Positions 1 to 7,766 of a DNA stretch of 64,000 nt are shown one piece after another. Within the stretch, counting starts at the first letter, position 1. Each line of letters starts with the position of its first letter. Both the position numbers and the translations under genes were made by a program. The DNA lies in NCBI GenBank assembly GCA_021739645.1, contig JAIPBL010000018.1, forward strand, positions 19,500-83,499, given 5' to 3'. The DNA is from Saprospiraceae bacterium. Lineage in GTDB: Bacteria > Bacteroidota > Bacteroidia > Chitinophagales > Saprospiraceae. The notes below the pieces were generated by a model that was given only the letters and a program-made list of their open reading frames with translations, was not told the origin of the DNA and ran no database searches.

Positions 1-119
1 AAAACAATGGAATTTTCAGTGTTGTACTTACTGAAGCCATAAAAAAAACGAAATTCTTGTCGCCTGATCATTATCTGGTCCGCACAGCTAGATCGCTTGG
101 AATTTCTTTTGGGGATTGA
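1..119 (+). CDS. 3' end of an unidentified gene (partial)
   Basis: An open frame enters from the left edge (first full codon at base 3) and stops with TGA at 117-119. The visible tail is about 38 residues and ends in RSLGISFGD. It is too short to assign a family. It lies 35 bases upstream of the penicillin-binding protein gene in the same direction, so the two may be co-transcribed. In many bacteria pbpC follows an alpha-2-macroglobulin gene, but this tail does not show anything recognisable from that family. Confidence 0.5.
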   Translation, partial: NNGIFSVVLTEAIKKTKFLSPDHYLVRTARSLGISFGD

Positions 120-154
120 GGTCTTGTGCATGAAAACGAGCAAATTGCAAAGCC

Positions 155-2560
155 GTGAAGCTAGGCATATTGAAGAAAAAGTTATTTTCATTTCATAAAA
201 AGCATAGGGTCAAACTCTGGGTGGCAATTGCATTATTATCCGTCTCATATTGGTTTTGCTTACCAAATCCGCTTTTCAATGACCCAACATGCATGGTGCT
301 GGAAGCAAAGGACGGCAGCCTATTGGGAGCTCGTATTTCAGCCGATGGGCAATGGCGATTCCCCCAGAATGACACTGTACCAATCAAATTTCAAAAGGCT
401 ATAGTTGAATTTGAGGACCGACGCTTTTTTTCCCATCCGGGTTTTGACGTATTCGCATTTGCAAGAGCCATGCGGCAAAATATTCAGAACCGAAGTGTGG
501 TGAGTGGTGGGAGTACTTTGACTATGCAGGTAATTCGCCTTTCCCGCAAGGGCAAATCCCGGACAGTTATTGAAAAAATTATTGAAATAATTCTCTCGAC
601 CCGCCTTGAACTCAAATACTCGAAACAGCAAATACTGGCATTTTATTCATCCAATGCACCCTTCGGTGGGAATATAGTTGGTCTTGATGCAGCGTCATGG
701 AGATACTACGGTAAAAAGCCAGAAAGTTTGTCATGGGGAGAAGTTGCCACACTTGCAGTGCTACCAAATAGCCCAAGCCTAATTCATCCAGGCCGAAACA
801 GAAAAGCACTTACCGAGAAAAGAAACCGGTTGTTGACTCGATTATTTGAAAAGGGCAAAATTGATGAGACTACTTATCAATTAGCACTGGATGAAACACT
901 TCCTGACAAACCCCATCCACTTCCTTGGTTAGCCCCGCATTTATTGAACAGGGCATTTTCTGAAAACTTCAAATCAGGTCAAAAATTCACCAAAATTAAG
1001 ACGACGATTGATCCTGCTTTGCAAATACGATTAAATGAACTTGCGCTCCGCAAAAGCAATATTTTAAAGGACAACGAAATCCACAATTTGGCCATCATTG
1101 TATTAGAAGTGGAGACAAGCAATGTATTGGCCTACTTGGGCAATGCTCCGAAAACCGGTCCTGAAAACGGTGAGGATGTAGATATTATCAAAGCGCCACG
1201 CAGCACAGGTAGCATACTCAAACCCTTCCTCTATGCTATGATGTTGAACGAGGGAAAAATTTTGCCAAAAAGTTTGATTGCAGATATTCCTACCCAGATT
1301 AGTGGCTATAAACCAGAAAATTATCTGGAAACTTATGATGGCGTTGTTTCAGCTGACAAAGCACTTTCTCGCTCATTGAATGTACCGTTCATCAAAATGC
1401 TCCAAGATTATTCAGTTGAAAAATTCCATTTCAACTTAAAAAAACTAGGATTATCGACACTTGCCAAGCCAGCCAAACACTATGGATTGACTTTGGTTCT
1501 AGGCGGCGCTGAAGCTTCCTTGTGGGATTTAACCAGTGCATATAGTGGGATGGCAAGAACGCTAGGTCATTTTTATGAGCACAATGGGATGTATCGTCAA
1601 GATGAATTTCAAAAACCCAATTACCTGCTGAAATTGGAAGTGGAGGATTCAGGTAAACTATCCAGGCAGGCGCCTTTACTCTCTGCAGATGCTGTTTGGT
1701 TTACTTTTGAAGCAATGGAGGAGGTGCAGCGACCTACTGCTCTAGGGGATTGGGAACGATTTGAGTCGAGTCGCCGCATTGCATGGAAGACAGGCACTAG
1801 CTATGGATTTCGGGATGCTTGGGCAATTGGAATTTCTACAAAATATGTAGTAGGTGTCTGGGCTGGAAACGCCGATGGAGAAGGGCGTCCTGGCTTGGTC
1901 GGTGTACATACCGCGGCACCTATTCTTTTTGATGTTTTCAACATATTACCTGCCTCTAGGTGGTTTGACCCACCGTACGATGCCATGAAAAAGATGTTGG
2001 TATGCAAGCAAAGTGGATATCCAGGGTTGGATTATTGTGAAAAAGACACCGTCTATGTCAATGCAAAAGGGATGAGCACACTACCCTGTCCCTATCATCA
2101 AATTGTTCACTTGGATAGCACCCAAAATTGGCAGGTGAATACCAGCTGTGAGACTCCTTCATCGATGCTGAATACAGCTTGGTTTGTGTTGCCACCTGTA
2201 GAGGAATATTATTTCAAAATGAAAAACCCAAGCTACGTATCCTTGCCCCCGTACAGGAAAGATTGCGAATTGGAGGATATTAAACCATCTGGTTTGATGC
2301 AAATGATTTACCCAAGAAAGGGAGCTAAGATTTATGTTCCGATTGACCTTGATGGGAAAATAGGTCGAACAGTTTTCAAAATGGCACACCGAAACGCAGA
2401 GTTGGCCGTGTACTGGCATATTGACAACGAGTACATTGGGCAGACAAAGACTTTTCATGAAATAGAGCTGAACCCTTCTGTCGGAAAACACAAACTAACC
2501 TTGGTGGATGAGAAAGGGAATAGGTTGGAACTTGAATTTTGGGTGGTGGCGAAGAATTAG
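155..2560 (+). CDS. pbpC: Penicillin-binding protein 1C (bifunctional transglycosylase/transpeptidase)
   Basis: Class A penicillin-binding protein that polymerises lipid II and cross-links peptidoglycan in the periplasm. The start is GTG. A basic N-terminus precedes one signal-anchor helix (about residues 18-38). The GT51 domain has the EDRRFFSHPGFD and SGGSTLTMQ motifs. The transpeptidase domain has the SxxK serine in STGSILKP, the SxN motif in SLNVPF and KTGTS. The last 100 residues look like the C-terminal domain typical of PBP1C. At 801 residues the length is normal for the family. It follows the partial gene by 35 bases, and just downstream lies the first of three small hairpin elements whose terminator polarity is on the other strand. 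Confidence 0.95.
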   Translation: MKLGILKKKLFSFHKKHRVKLWVAIALLSVSYWFCLPNPLFNDPTCMVLEAKDGSLLGARISADGQWRFPQNDTVPIKFQKAIVEFEDRRFFSHPGFDVFAFARAMRQNIQNRSVVSGGSTLTMQVIRLSRKGKSRTVIEKIIEIILSTRLELKYSKQQILAFYSSNAPFGGNIVGLDAASWRYYGKKPESLSWGEVATLAVLPNSPSLIHPGRNRKALTEKRNRLLTRLFEKGKIDETTYQLALDETLPDKPHPLPWLAPHLLNRAFSENFKSGQKFTKIKTTIDPALQIRLNELALRKSNILKDNEIHNLAIIVLEVETSNVLAYLGNAPKTGPENGEDVDIIKAPRSTGSILKPFLYAMMLNEGKILPKSLIADIPTQISGYKPENYLETYDGVVSADKALSRSLNVPFIKMLQDYSVEKFHFNLKKLGLSTLAKPAKHYGLTLVLGGAEASLWDLTSAYSGMARTLGHFYEHNGMYRQDEFQKPNYLLKLEVEDSGKLSRQAPLLSADAVWFTFEAMEEVQRPTALGDWERFESSRRIAWKTGTSYGFRDAWAIGISTKYVVGVWAGNADGEGRPGLVGVHTAAPILFDVFNILPASRWFDPPYDAMKKMLVCKQSGYPGLDYCEKDTVYVNAKGMSTLPCPYHQIVHLDSTQNWQVNTSCETPSSMLNTAWFVLPPVEEYYFKMKNPSYVSLPPYRKDCELEDIKPSGLMQMIYPRKGAKIYVPIDLDGKIGRTVFKMAHRNAELAVYWHIDNEYIGQTKTFHEIELNPSVGKHKLTLVDEKGNRLELEFWVVAKN

Positions 2561-2561
2561 A

Positions 2562-2634
2562 GAAAAAAAAACTCCTACATCAAGGGAGGCTTAAGGCTGA
2601 TGTAGGAGCACTAAACATACTATGAGAAAACTAC
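2562..2634 (-). ncRNA. Candidate small RNA unit 1 (conserved 20-mer plus terminator hairpin)
   Basis: Read on the minus strand, a TAnnTTTG-like box (CATCTTTG, 2648-2641) is followed by the conserved block GTTTTCTCATAGTATGTTTA (2631-2612). Next comes a stem of CTCCTACATC and GATGTAGGAG (2572-2608) and then a run of T. This is the layout of a short, independently terminated transcript of about 70 nt. The same layout recurs at 3003-3071 and 3303-3376. The opposite reading is also possible: on the plus strand the block contains ATGAGAAAAC, which could start a 33-residue peptide beginning MRKL. The T-run and promoter box favour the minus strand. Expression is inferred only. Confidence 0.35.
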
Positions 2635-2640
2635 ACAGTG

Positions 2641-2716
2641 CAAAGATGCACGTTGTGAAATCAGAAAAAAAGCCTCGTTTACGGAACGGTCGGTTTTACA
2701 AGGAAACGGTCGGTTT
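2641..2716 (-). promoter_or_regulatory. Promoter box with two upstream direct repeats (LytTR-like), unit 1
   Basis: On the plus strand two copies of AACGGTCGGTTT start at 2685 and 2705, 20 bp apart. On the minus strand they read as CCGTT-containing direct repeats upstream of the box at 2648-2641. LytTR regulators bind pairs of 9-bp direct repeats about two helical turns apart with a core GTT, and a LytTR regulator is encoded 3 kb away. The match to the published consensus is partial. The proximal repeat starts 37 bp from the box, exactly as in unit 2. Confidence 0.35.
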
Positions 2717-2734
2717 GGCTTAGAATAAGGTAAA

Positions 2735-3002
2735 TAGCAACCTATTTGAGGGCTAAAAATTTAATGGTAGGATAATGAGGGCAGGGTTATTCTACTCATT
2801 TTCAGTAGTAAAGAAATAATTATTTTCATAATTTGAAACCTTCTGGCATAGAATTGGCCTAGGTGGAAATCGAATCTCAAGCATCAATAATTTCAATTCC
2901 TCTTTCCTTAAAACTTCACGCCCTACCCTATCAGCGTAGGGGGTAGATTTTCCTAAATAGATATTGATAGTTGAACTTCCCTTATGGCGAGGTAGTCTTG
3001 GA
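2735..3002. other. Gene-free spacer between small-RNA units 1 and 2
   Basis: No convincing reading frame in either strand. The only structure noticed is a short inverted repeat, CCCTAC (2921-2926) against GTAGGG (2936-2941), overlapped by CTACCC/GGGTAG (2923-2928 and 2941-2946). It could be a weak hairpin or a regulator operator. Confidence 0.4.
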
Positions 3003-3071
3003 ATAAAAAAAATTCCTACACCCCAGAAGGGAAAAAAGGTGTAGGAGAATTAAACATACTATGAGAAAACT
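3003..3071 (-). ncRNA. Candidate small RNA unit 2
   Basis: Second copy of the element. The minus strand has a perfect TACCTTTG box (3084-3077), the same 20-mer GTTTTCTCATAGTATGTTTA (3070-3051), a stem TCCTACACC against GGTGTAGGA (3014-3046) and a run of eight T. Stem sequence differs from unit 1 but pairing is kept, which argues for selection on RNA structure. Plus-strand reading of the same segment would give a peptide MRKLKTKVRS and onward (40 codons), aligned with the unit 1 peptide, so a coding role is not excluded. Confidence 0.4.
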
Positions 3072-3076
3072 TAAGA

Positions 3077-3167
3077 CAAAGGTACGCTCGACAATTTTGG
3101 GAAAAAAGCTACATTTACGCATTGGTTGGTTTCACGAGGGAACGGTAGCAGAATTTGAGGGAACGGT
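3077..3167 (-). promoter_or_regulatory. Promoter box with three LytTR-like direct repeats, unit 2
   Basis: Three related hexamers on the plus strand (ATTGGT at 3121, AACGGT at 3141, AACGGT at 3162) are spaced 20 and 21 bp. The repeat nearest the TACCTTTG box starts 37 bp from it, as in unit 1, and the intervening 36 bases align without gaps (shared GAAAAAA-GC and TTTACG). The spacing fits two helical turns, as for LytTR-type regulators. The repeat core is only a partial match to their consensus. Confidence 0.35.
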
Positions 3168-3209
3168 CGTTTTTTTCCAATAAACGGGGAAAATATTCTT
3201 TATTGTTCT

Positions 3210-3217
3210 ATCTTTGC
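3210..3217 (+). promoter_or_regulatory. Possible plus-strand -7 box
   Basis: TATCTTTG fits the Bacteroidota TAnnTTTG box. It points to the plus strand and could drive a transcript across 3225-3400, but no gene is visible there. No well-spaced -33 TTG is present, so support is weak. Confidence 0.2.
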
Positions 3218-3302
3218 GACCAATCTTTCGATAAGAATAAAGGCTGAAATAGCACTAAGCAGTATTTGAGAATCTACACGCACACAGGCCGCCCGGCAAG
3301 GC

Positions 3303-3376
3303 ACAAAAAAAAAATTCCCGCACCCCAGGAGGGACAAAAGGTGCAGGAAGATTAAACAAACATACTATGAGAAAAC
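3303..3376 (-). ncRNA. Candidate small RNA unit 3 (diverged promoter)
   Basis: Third copy: box TATATTTG (3388-3381, minus strand), the conserved block interrupted by a 4-base insertion (3352-3375), stem TCCCGCACC against GGTGCAGGA (3316-3348) and a long T-run. Unlike units 1 and 2 it lacks the direct repeats upstream. That position is AT-rich instead and lies just past the 3' end of the kinase gene. It could double as the terminator of the kinase transcript. Confidence 0.35.
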
Positions 3377-3441
3377 AGGGCAAATATATCTTTTATATTT
3401 TTAATATAAAAACATCTGCTCCGGAATTCCACTGATTTCAT

Positions 3442-5355
3442 CTACTTCATTTGGATTTCCATAATTGGTATTAGGATTTCAACCCTTGTGCCAAGTGCCT
3501 TGCCGGATTCTTCGCTTTCCAAATCGTGGATTTCTACCGCACTTTGCTCCATGTTTCTGGTTCTAAGTAGTATTTCAAGACGTTCTTGGGTTATTCTTGT
3601 TCCCATAGACTTGTGATCTTTGAAATTTGGATTTTTCAATTGGAGTTCCCTAGCTTTCTGGCGACCAATCCCGTCGTCTTCTACGACACAAAGGATGGTG
3701 TTTTCGTCGTGTAACCTAAAATCAATTTTGATGCTCCCCTTGCGTTTAGAGCGGATGCCGTGCTCAATAGCATTTTCAACATACGGTTGAATTATCATTG
3801 TAGGCACCCCATAAATATCTTCTTCAATGTCTTCGTCAATATGAAGTTCATACTTTAGTTGGTCCTCAAACCGGAGATTCATGTTGATGTCAAGGTAGTT
3901 CCTAAGAAATTCAATTTCCTTCTCAAGCGAAATGACTTCCAATTCGGAGTATTCAAGGCTCTGTCTCATCAAGTGGGCAAACTGTGCTAGGTATTTTGCA
4001 GCCTGAGAGTTGTCATTGGAAGTAATATAATTCTGGACTGAGTTCAACGCATTGAAAACAAAATGAGGATTCATTTGGGCTCGAAGTGCCTTTAATTGTA
4101 AGCCCGCAGCCTGCAATTTGAACATTTCGGCTTCCTTCTCCTTCCTCTCGGCAGAATACCGAATTTCCATTTCCTTTATCTGGTTGTCTCTTTCATCAAA
4201 CATGAAACGCTCTACCGCCTGGTTGTAAAGTACCTGGTAATCATAGGCGTTTTTATAGTCTAATTCCTTGGCATACAAGTCTGCAATGTCCTTCAGGATG
4301 CCAGTAGCTTGTCTGTATTCCTGACCCTTTTTCGCAAATTCCAGTGCTTTGAAATAATGCTTTAGTGCCTTTTTGGCCTTTTGCTCTTCGTAGATTTTGC
4401 CACGCCACCATTCAATATTTGCTAAATTTTTCTCCTTTCTATCCTTGAACAAAGGATAAGCTGTTGTGAACAGCTCTAATGCTTCATTGAATTGTCGCTT
4501 GTTTAAATAACAATACCCAAGGTTGGCGTATGCCAGCGCTCTGGTCTGTTGATTCAAATCGTCAACCACTTTAATGGCTTTCTTGAAAAACAGGCTTGCA
4601 TTTTCAAAATCTTGCATAGCCATGTATCCATTGCCTACGTTCAAGTAGTGCCACGAAAGACGGGATCGCATTCCCTTCTGCTCACAAAGCTCAACTACAT
4701 TCAAATAAGCTTGGACACTACGCTCTGGTTCGTTTAATAAACCGTAAATAGTACCAAGTCCGCTTTGTATCAATGTAAAAAAATGATAATCCTTTAGGTC
4801 AGCGACGCCTGCAATGTTTTCAATATCAAGTTCACAATCCAAAAAAGCTTTAAGTGCTTTGGAATAATCAGAAAATTTTAAGTGGAAAAAGCCTTCCCGG
4901 CAAATCAACCTCAACTTGAGCCGGTTGTCAGGGAAAGTTTCTAAATATTTTGCAGCCTGGTTTAGGTAAAATCGAGCGCGATCTGGCTGGTCGAGATTTT
5001 GTAATGTCCCTGCATAATCAATATAGGTCTCTGCTAGCTGGTTCACATCACCCCTTTCCCCTAGGATTTCTAGAGCTAATCGGAAATGTATCTCTGATAG
5101 GTTATAGTTGTAAAGCTGATTCTCAACGAGTGCCATGTTGAGGTTATAGTTCAACACAAAATCTGGTTGGTCGAAGTCTTGCAATATTTGCAATATCTCA
5201 GAAAGGTACTTCTGAGCCTTAGAAATATCAGTAAATACCAATTGGGACGCCAGTCTATCCAATGTGGTAAGCCGCTTGAAGCGTTCATCGATGAGGTGTA
5301 ATGTGGATTCCAATTTCACTATATCCTCGTTGGCATCAGGATAGTTATGGATCAT
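3442..5355 (-). CDS. LytS-family sensor histidine kinase with TPR repeats
   Basis: Cytoplasmic kinase of the His_kinase (PF06580) type. Residues about 15-390 are TPR-like helical repeats, followed by a charged coiled coil (about 395-425). The phosphoacceptor region is QMNPHFVFNALNS with His431. The ATP-binding domain has the N-box QPYVENAIEHGI and the G-box EDDGIG. No signal peptide or membrane helix is visible, so it probably senses a cytoplasmic signal or a partner bound by the TPRs. The cognate regulator is almost certainly the LytTR protein encoded upstream on the same strand (5914-6726). The small peptide gene lies between them. A hairpin at 5428-5462 separates the peptide gene from the kinase, so the kinase probably has its own promoter. 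Confidence 0.9.
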   Translation of the reverse strand: MIHNYPDANEDIVKLESTLHLIDERFKRLTTLDRLASQLVFTDISKAQKYLSEILQILQDFDQPDFVLNYNLNMALVENQLYNYNLSEIHFRLALEILGERGDVNQLAETYIDYAGTLQNLDQPDRARFYLNQAAKYLETFPDNRLKLRLICREGFFHLKFSDYSKALKAFLDCELDIENIAGVADLKDYHFFTLIQSGLGTIYGLLNEPERSVQAYLNVVELCEQKGMRSRLSWHYLNVGNGYMAMQDFENASLFFKKAIKVVDDLNQQTRALAYANLGYCYLNKRQFNEALELFTTAYPLFKDRKEKNLANIEWWRGKIYEEQKAKKALKHYFKALEFAKKGQEYRQATGILKDIADLYAKELDYKNAYDYQVLYNQAVERFMFDERDNQIKEMEIRYSAERKEKEAEMFKLQAAGLQLKALRAQMNPHFVFNALNSVQNYITSNDNSQAAKYLAQFAHLMRQSLEYSELEVISLEKEIEFLRNYLDINMNLRFEDQLKYELHIDEDIEEDIYGVPTMIIQPYVENAIEHGIRSKRKGSIKIDFRLHDENTILCVVEDDGIGRQKARELQLKNPNFKDHKSMGTRITQERLEILLRTRNMEQSAVEIHDLESEESGKALGTRVEILIPIMEIQMK

Positions 5356-5427
5356 TGCAATAGTGTTTCCAGTGCGTGTCAGAATTACAATCTAGAATTA
5401 GGCTGCTGACTGCATTACAAATACGAC

Positions 5428-5462
5428 AAAAGAGGCATCGCATCTGCTGTGCAGCCTCTTTT
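5428..5462 (-). terminator. Rho-independent terminator after the small peptide gene
   Basis: Perfect stem AAAAGAGGC / GCCTCTTTT (5428-5436 and 5454-5462) with a 17-base loop. It is symmetric, so it can end transcripts on both strands. It lies 31 bases past the peptide gene stop. Confidence 0.7.
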
Positions 5463-5492
5463 GTAGCTTCCTAATAATATTTCTTCTGAAGA

Positions 5493-5705
5493 TTATTGCG
5501 GCAAATCTCCTAGGCAAGGGCTAGGTCCAAAGAATCCTGCGAAAAACCCTTTCTTTTTGTTTTCGCTAATTTTTTCGTTGCCTCCAATAAACTCGCCCAT
5601 TTCGACTTTCTTAATTTGATTAAGATCGTCCAATTCGAACAAGTTCTTCTTTTTAGTAGTCTTTCCCATAGCATCCAAGTTTTGAGTGAAAAATCCTAAG
5701 TTCAT
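5493..5705 (-). CDS. Small peptide, leader-like (GG motif), 70 aa
   Basis: A short gene with a clear promoter box (5763-5756) and its own terminator, so it is likely real. The first Met gives 70 residues; an internal Met at position 13 gives 58. The middle reads LFELDDLNQIKKVEMGEF followed by IGG, similar in layout to double-glycine leaders of Bacteroidota natural-product precursors (acidic, Leu-spaced helix ending in GG). The remaining tail contains KKKGFFAGFFGPSPC and one Cys. No dedicated protease or transporter gene is next to it. It sits between a LytTR regulator and its kinase, a place where Gram-positive systems carry signal peptides. Function is inference; it may simply be a lineage-specific small protein. 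Confidence 0.6.
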   Translation of the reverse strand: MNLGFFTQNLDAMGKTTKKKNLFELDDLNQIKKVEMGEFIGGNEKISENKKKGFFAGFFGPSPCLGDLPQ

Positions 5706-5755
5706 AGTGTTTCTCGCTTTTGCAGACAGTAAAAGTGTGTGCGTTCTCTGGTTTC

Positions 5756-5763
5756 AAAGATAG
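5756..5763 (-). promoter_or_regulatory. -7 box of the small peptide gene
   Basis: Minus-strand TATCTTTG is an exact TAnnTTTG match. It predicts a start about 44 bases upstream of the ATG at 5705. Confidence 0.55.
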
Positions 5764-5913
5764 CGGATTTTGAGTTTTCACAAAACTTCCCGGTAAAATA
5801 AATGGCATAAAGCAAGGCCAGCGGTGTAGTTTTTCTCAAAAAAAGCTGCTTTCTCCCAGTTTCCCTCCCACCAACGCTTCAATCTGTCGTATTTGTGTAA
5901 GTGTAAGTTTCTA

Positions 5914-6726
5914 TTAAATTGCCTCTTCTAACCTTCTCATCTGCTCCATAAAAGCTGGTCGCCTCCTCCTTGATACTTCGATTTTCTTCCCGTCTTCCAT
6001 CACCAAATAGCCTCCATCCCCTTTGATGAATTTTCTCATGAAGTTCAAATTTATGACATGCCTTTTATGAACCCTGTAGAAATTAAGCATCTGTAACATG
6101 TCTTCATAAGCCTTGATAGTCTTTGAAGCGGTGATTCTGTCACCGTTTATCAAGAAAATATGTGTGTAATTGTCTTCAGCCTCAAATCTGACGATATCTT
6201 TGATATTTACAAAATAAATTCCGTCAATGGCAGCAATACTCATTTTTTCAAATGAGTTCGGATTTGTCATTGACTTATTGAAAAGGTCAAGTCGCTCTTC
6301 AATTTTTTCTGCCCGATGTACACGAATTCGACTAACTGCCTGCATCAACTCATCAGGGTTAATCGGCTTCATTATGTAGCCTATTGAGCTGTACTGGCAG
6401 GCTCGGATTGCATGTTCATTGAATGCTGTAATGAAAATAACCTCAAAATCTACTGGACTCAGTTCATCAAGAAACTGAAAAATCAGACCATCGGGCAAAT
6501 TGATGTCTAAAAATGCTACATCTGGCTTAAACTCCGGTTCATCAAATAATTCCAGAGCCTCTTCAATATTCAAAGCATCTGCAACAATTTCAACTTCAGG
6601 ACAATGGCTTCCCAAAAGGTTCTTGAGATTATTCAAGCTTTTGATTTCGTCTTCTACGATTAGTGCTTTGATCACGGGAATCCGGTTTTTAAGTTCTAAA
6701 GCATTTATTGGCATCTTCAAATCCAT
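5914..6726 (-). CDS. LytTR-family response regulator
   Basis: Receiver domain (residues about 18-135) with the phosphorylation Asp74 in FLDINLP, followed by a LytTR DNA-binding domain (about 165-265; core FYRVHKRHVINLNF). Regulators of this family bind paired direct repeats of about 9 bp as dimers. It is the likely partner of the TPR kinase at 3442-5355, with the small peptide gene between. The first Met is at 6726; MPINALELK, four codons later, is an equally good start. A TATTTTTG box lies 27 bases upstream. The nearest candidate targets are the repeat-bearing promoters at 2641-2716 and 3077-3167. Confidence 0.92.
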   Translation of the reverse strand: MDLKMPINALELKNRIPVIKALIVEDEIKSLNNLKNLLGSHCPEVEIVADALNIEEALELFDEPEFKPDVAFLDINLPDGLIFQFLDELSPVDFEVIFITAFNEHAIRACQYSSIGYIMKPINPDELMQAVSRIRVHRAEKIEERLDLFNKSMTNPNSFEKMSIAAIDGIYFVNIKDIVRFEAEDNYTHIFLINGDRITASKTIKAYEDMLQMLNFYRVHKRHVINLNFMRKFIKGDGGYLVMEDGKKIEVSRRRRPAFMEQMRRLEEAI

Positions 6727-6752
6727 TCAGTGTATAATTGTTCGTTTGTGTG

Positions 6753-6760
6753 CAAAAATA
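6753..6760 (-). promoter_or_regulatory. -7 box of the LytTR regulator gene
   Basis: Minus-strand TATTTTTG, an exact TAnnTTTG match, 27 bases before the ATG. Confidence 0.5.
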
Positions 6761-6923
6761 CATCTCCTTCTTTAGAATATAAAACCAAATCACTATAAAA
6801 TTTGATTGGAAATCACCGTCTTACGCTTTACAAAAATCTACCTCCCCAACTCGCTGACTTTGGAAGGTTTTACAAAATTTATTTTCTAAAATGCATGAAA
6901 TAAAAATTAAAATAATTTCAACC

Positions 6924-7724
6924 TTACCTTTTTTTTGCCATCATTATCGCATCTTCAAAAGTGATTTTAGGGAAAACCTCTAATTTGCCTCCGACGGTTG
7001 CGTCAAAAATTTGACGACCGTCTTTTTGATAAAAATAGTTGGCTAGATGATACGATACTTCTGATCCATAAACGTCTGCCAATTGCCACTGTTGCCCCTT
7101 AAAATAGTCTGGGTGGAAGTGGTTTTCGTCGTCGCCCTGGTAAACTTGGGTTTCGTGAGACTGGCCAGCTTGCTTGAAGCTATGGTCCACACCAATCAGA
7201 AAAACCCGGCTAAATCCCATGTAGTAGGCTATCTGTAACGAAACAAAAGTGACCGTATTCCCTTCACAGATTGGTTGTGAAATGTCTTCGTAGAAGCTCC
7301 AAAGGTTGAGTGTATGCAAACGCTGGATGTTTGGCACTTCCTTCACAACTCCTTTTGAAGCAGTGTAAGATAGGAAGACAGGGCAGTCCATCGTTTCAAA
7401 CTCACGTGCGCTTTGCTGGATGACCAATGGATTTACAGAAACTAAATAACTTAAATCAAGCTTCACTTTTTCGAAAATCATGAAAATCTTGTTCTGACCA
7501 AAGCAGTGGAATCCGTTGAGCTTTGCAAGGTCCATGTTTTTGAGTGAAGGGCCGTTCCCTATGATGAAACAATCTTGTCCAAGGTGCTTATCTCTAAATT
7601 GGAGCAACTGGCCGGCATACTTGCGCCTCCAGCGGAAATAATCTCGGGCTTCTTCCATCTTCTTGCCAAGCCCATTTTTTTCTATGAGATTTAAACCGAA
7701 TAATGCGCCTTGAGGTCGTGACAT
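6924..7724 (-). CDS. DUF115 / MptE-like protein, probable glycan-related transferase
   Basis: The 266-residue protein has the glycine motif CFIIGNGPSLKNMDL and, later, GNTVTFVSLQIAYYMGFSRVFLIGVDHS, both typical of the DUF115 family (6-hydroxymethylpterin diphosphokinase MptE-like and sialyltransferase-like proteins such as Campylobacter CST and Maf). In bacteria these usually sit in surface glycan or glycosylation clusters. It is the last gene of a minus-strand group with an SDR oxidoreductase and a D-2-hydroxyacid dehydrogenase, which supports a role in making or attaching an unusual sugar. The substrate cannot be told from the sequence. Confidence 0.75.
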   Translation of the reverse strand: MSRPQGALFGLNLIEKNGLGKKMEEARDYFRWRRKYAGQLLQFRDKHLGQDCFIIGNGPSLKNMDLAKLNGFHCFGQNKIFMIFEKVKLDLSYLVSVNPLVIQQSAREFETMDCPVFLSYTASKGVVKEVPNIQRLHTLNLWSFYEDISQPICEGNTVTFVSLQIAYYMGFSRVFLIGVDHSFKQAGQSHETQVYQGDDENHFHPDYFKGQQWQLADVYGSEVSYHLANYFYQKDGRQIFDATVGGKLEVFPKITFEDAIMMAKKR

Positions 7725-7766
7725 GTTAACTTATTTGTGATAAAATACTGATTATCTTTTACTTAG

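Noticed and set aside
2621..3181. Plus-strand MRKL peptides of 33 and 40 codons in the repeated units
   Set aside because: Not fully excluded, but terminator polarity and promoter boxes in all three copies favour minus-strand RNAs, and the third copy does not keep the peptide.
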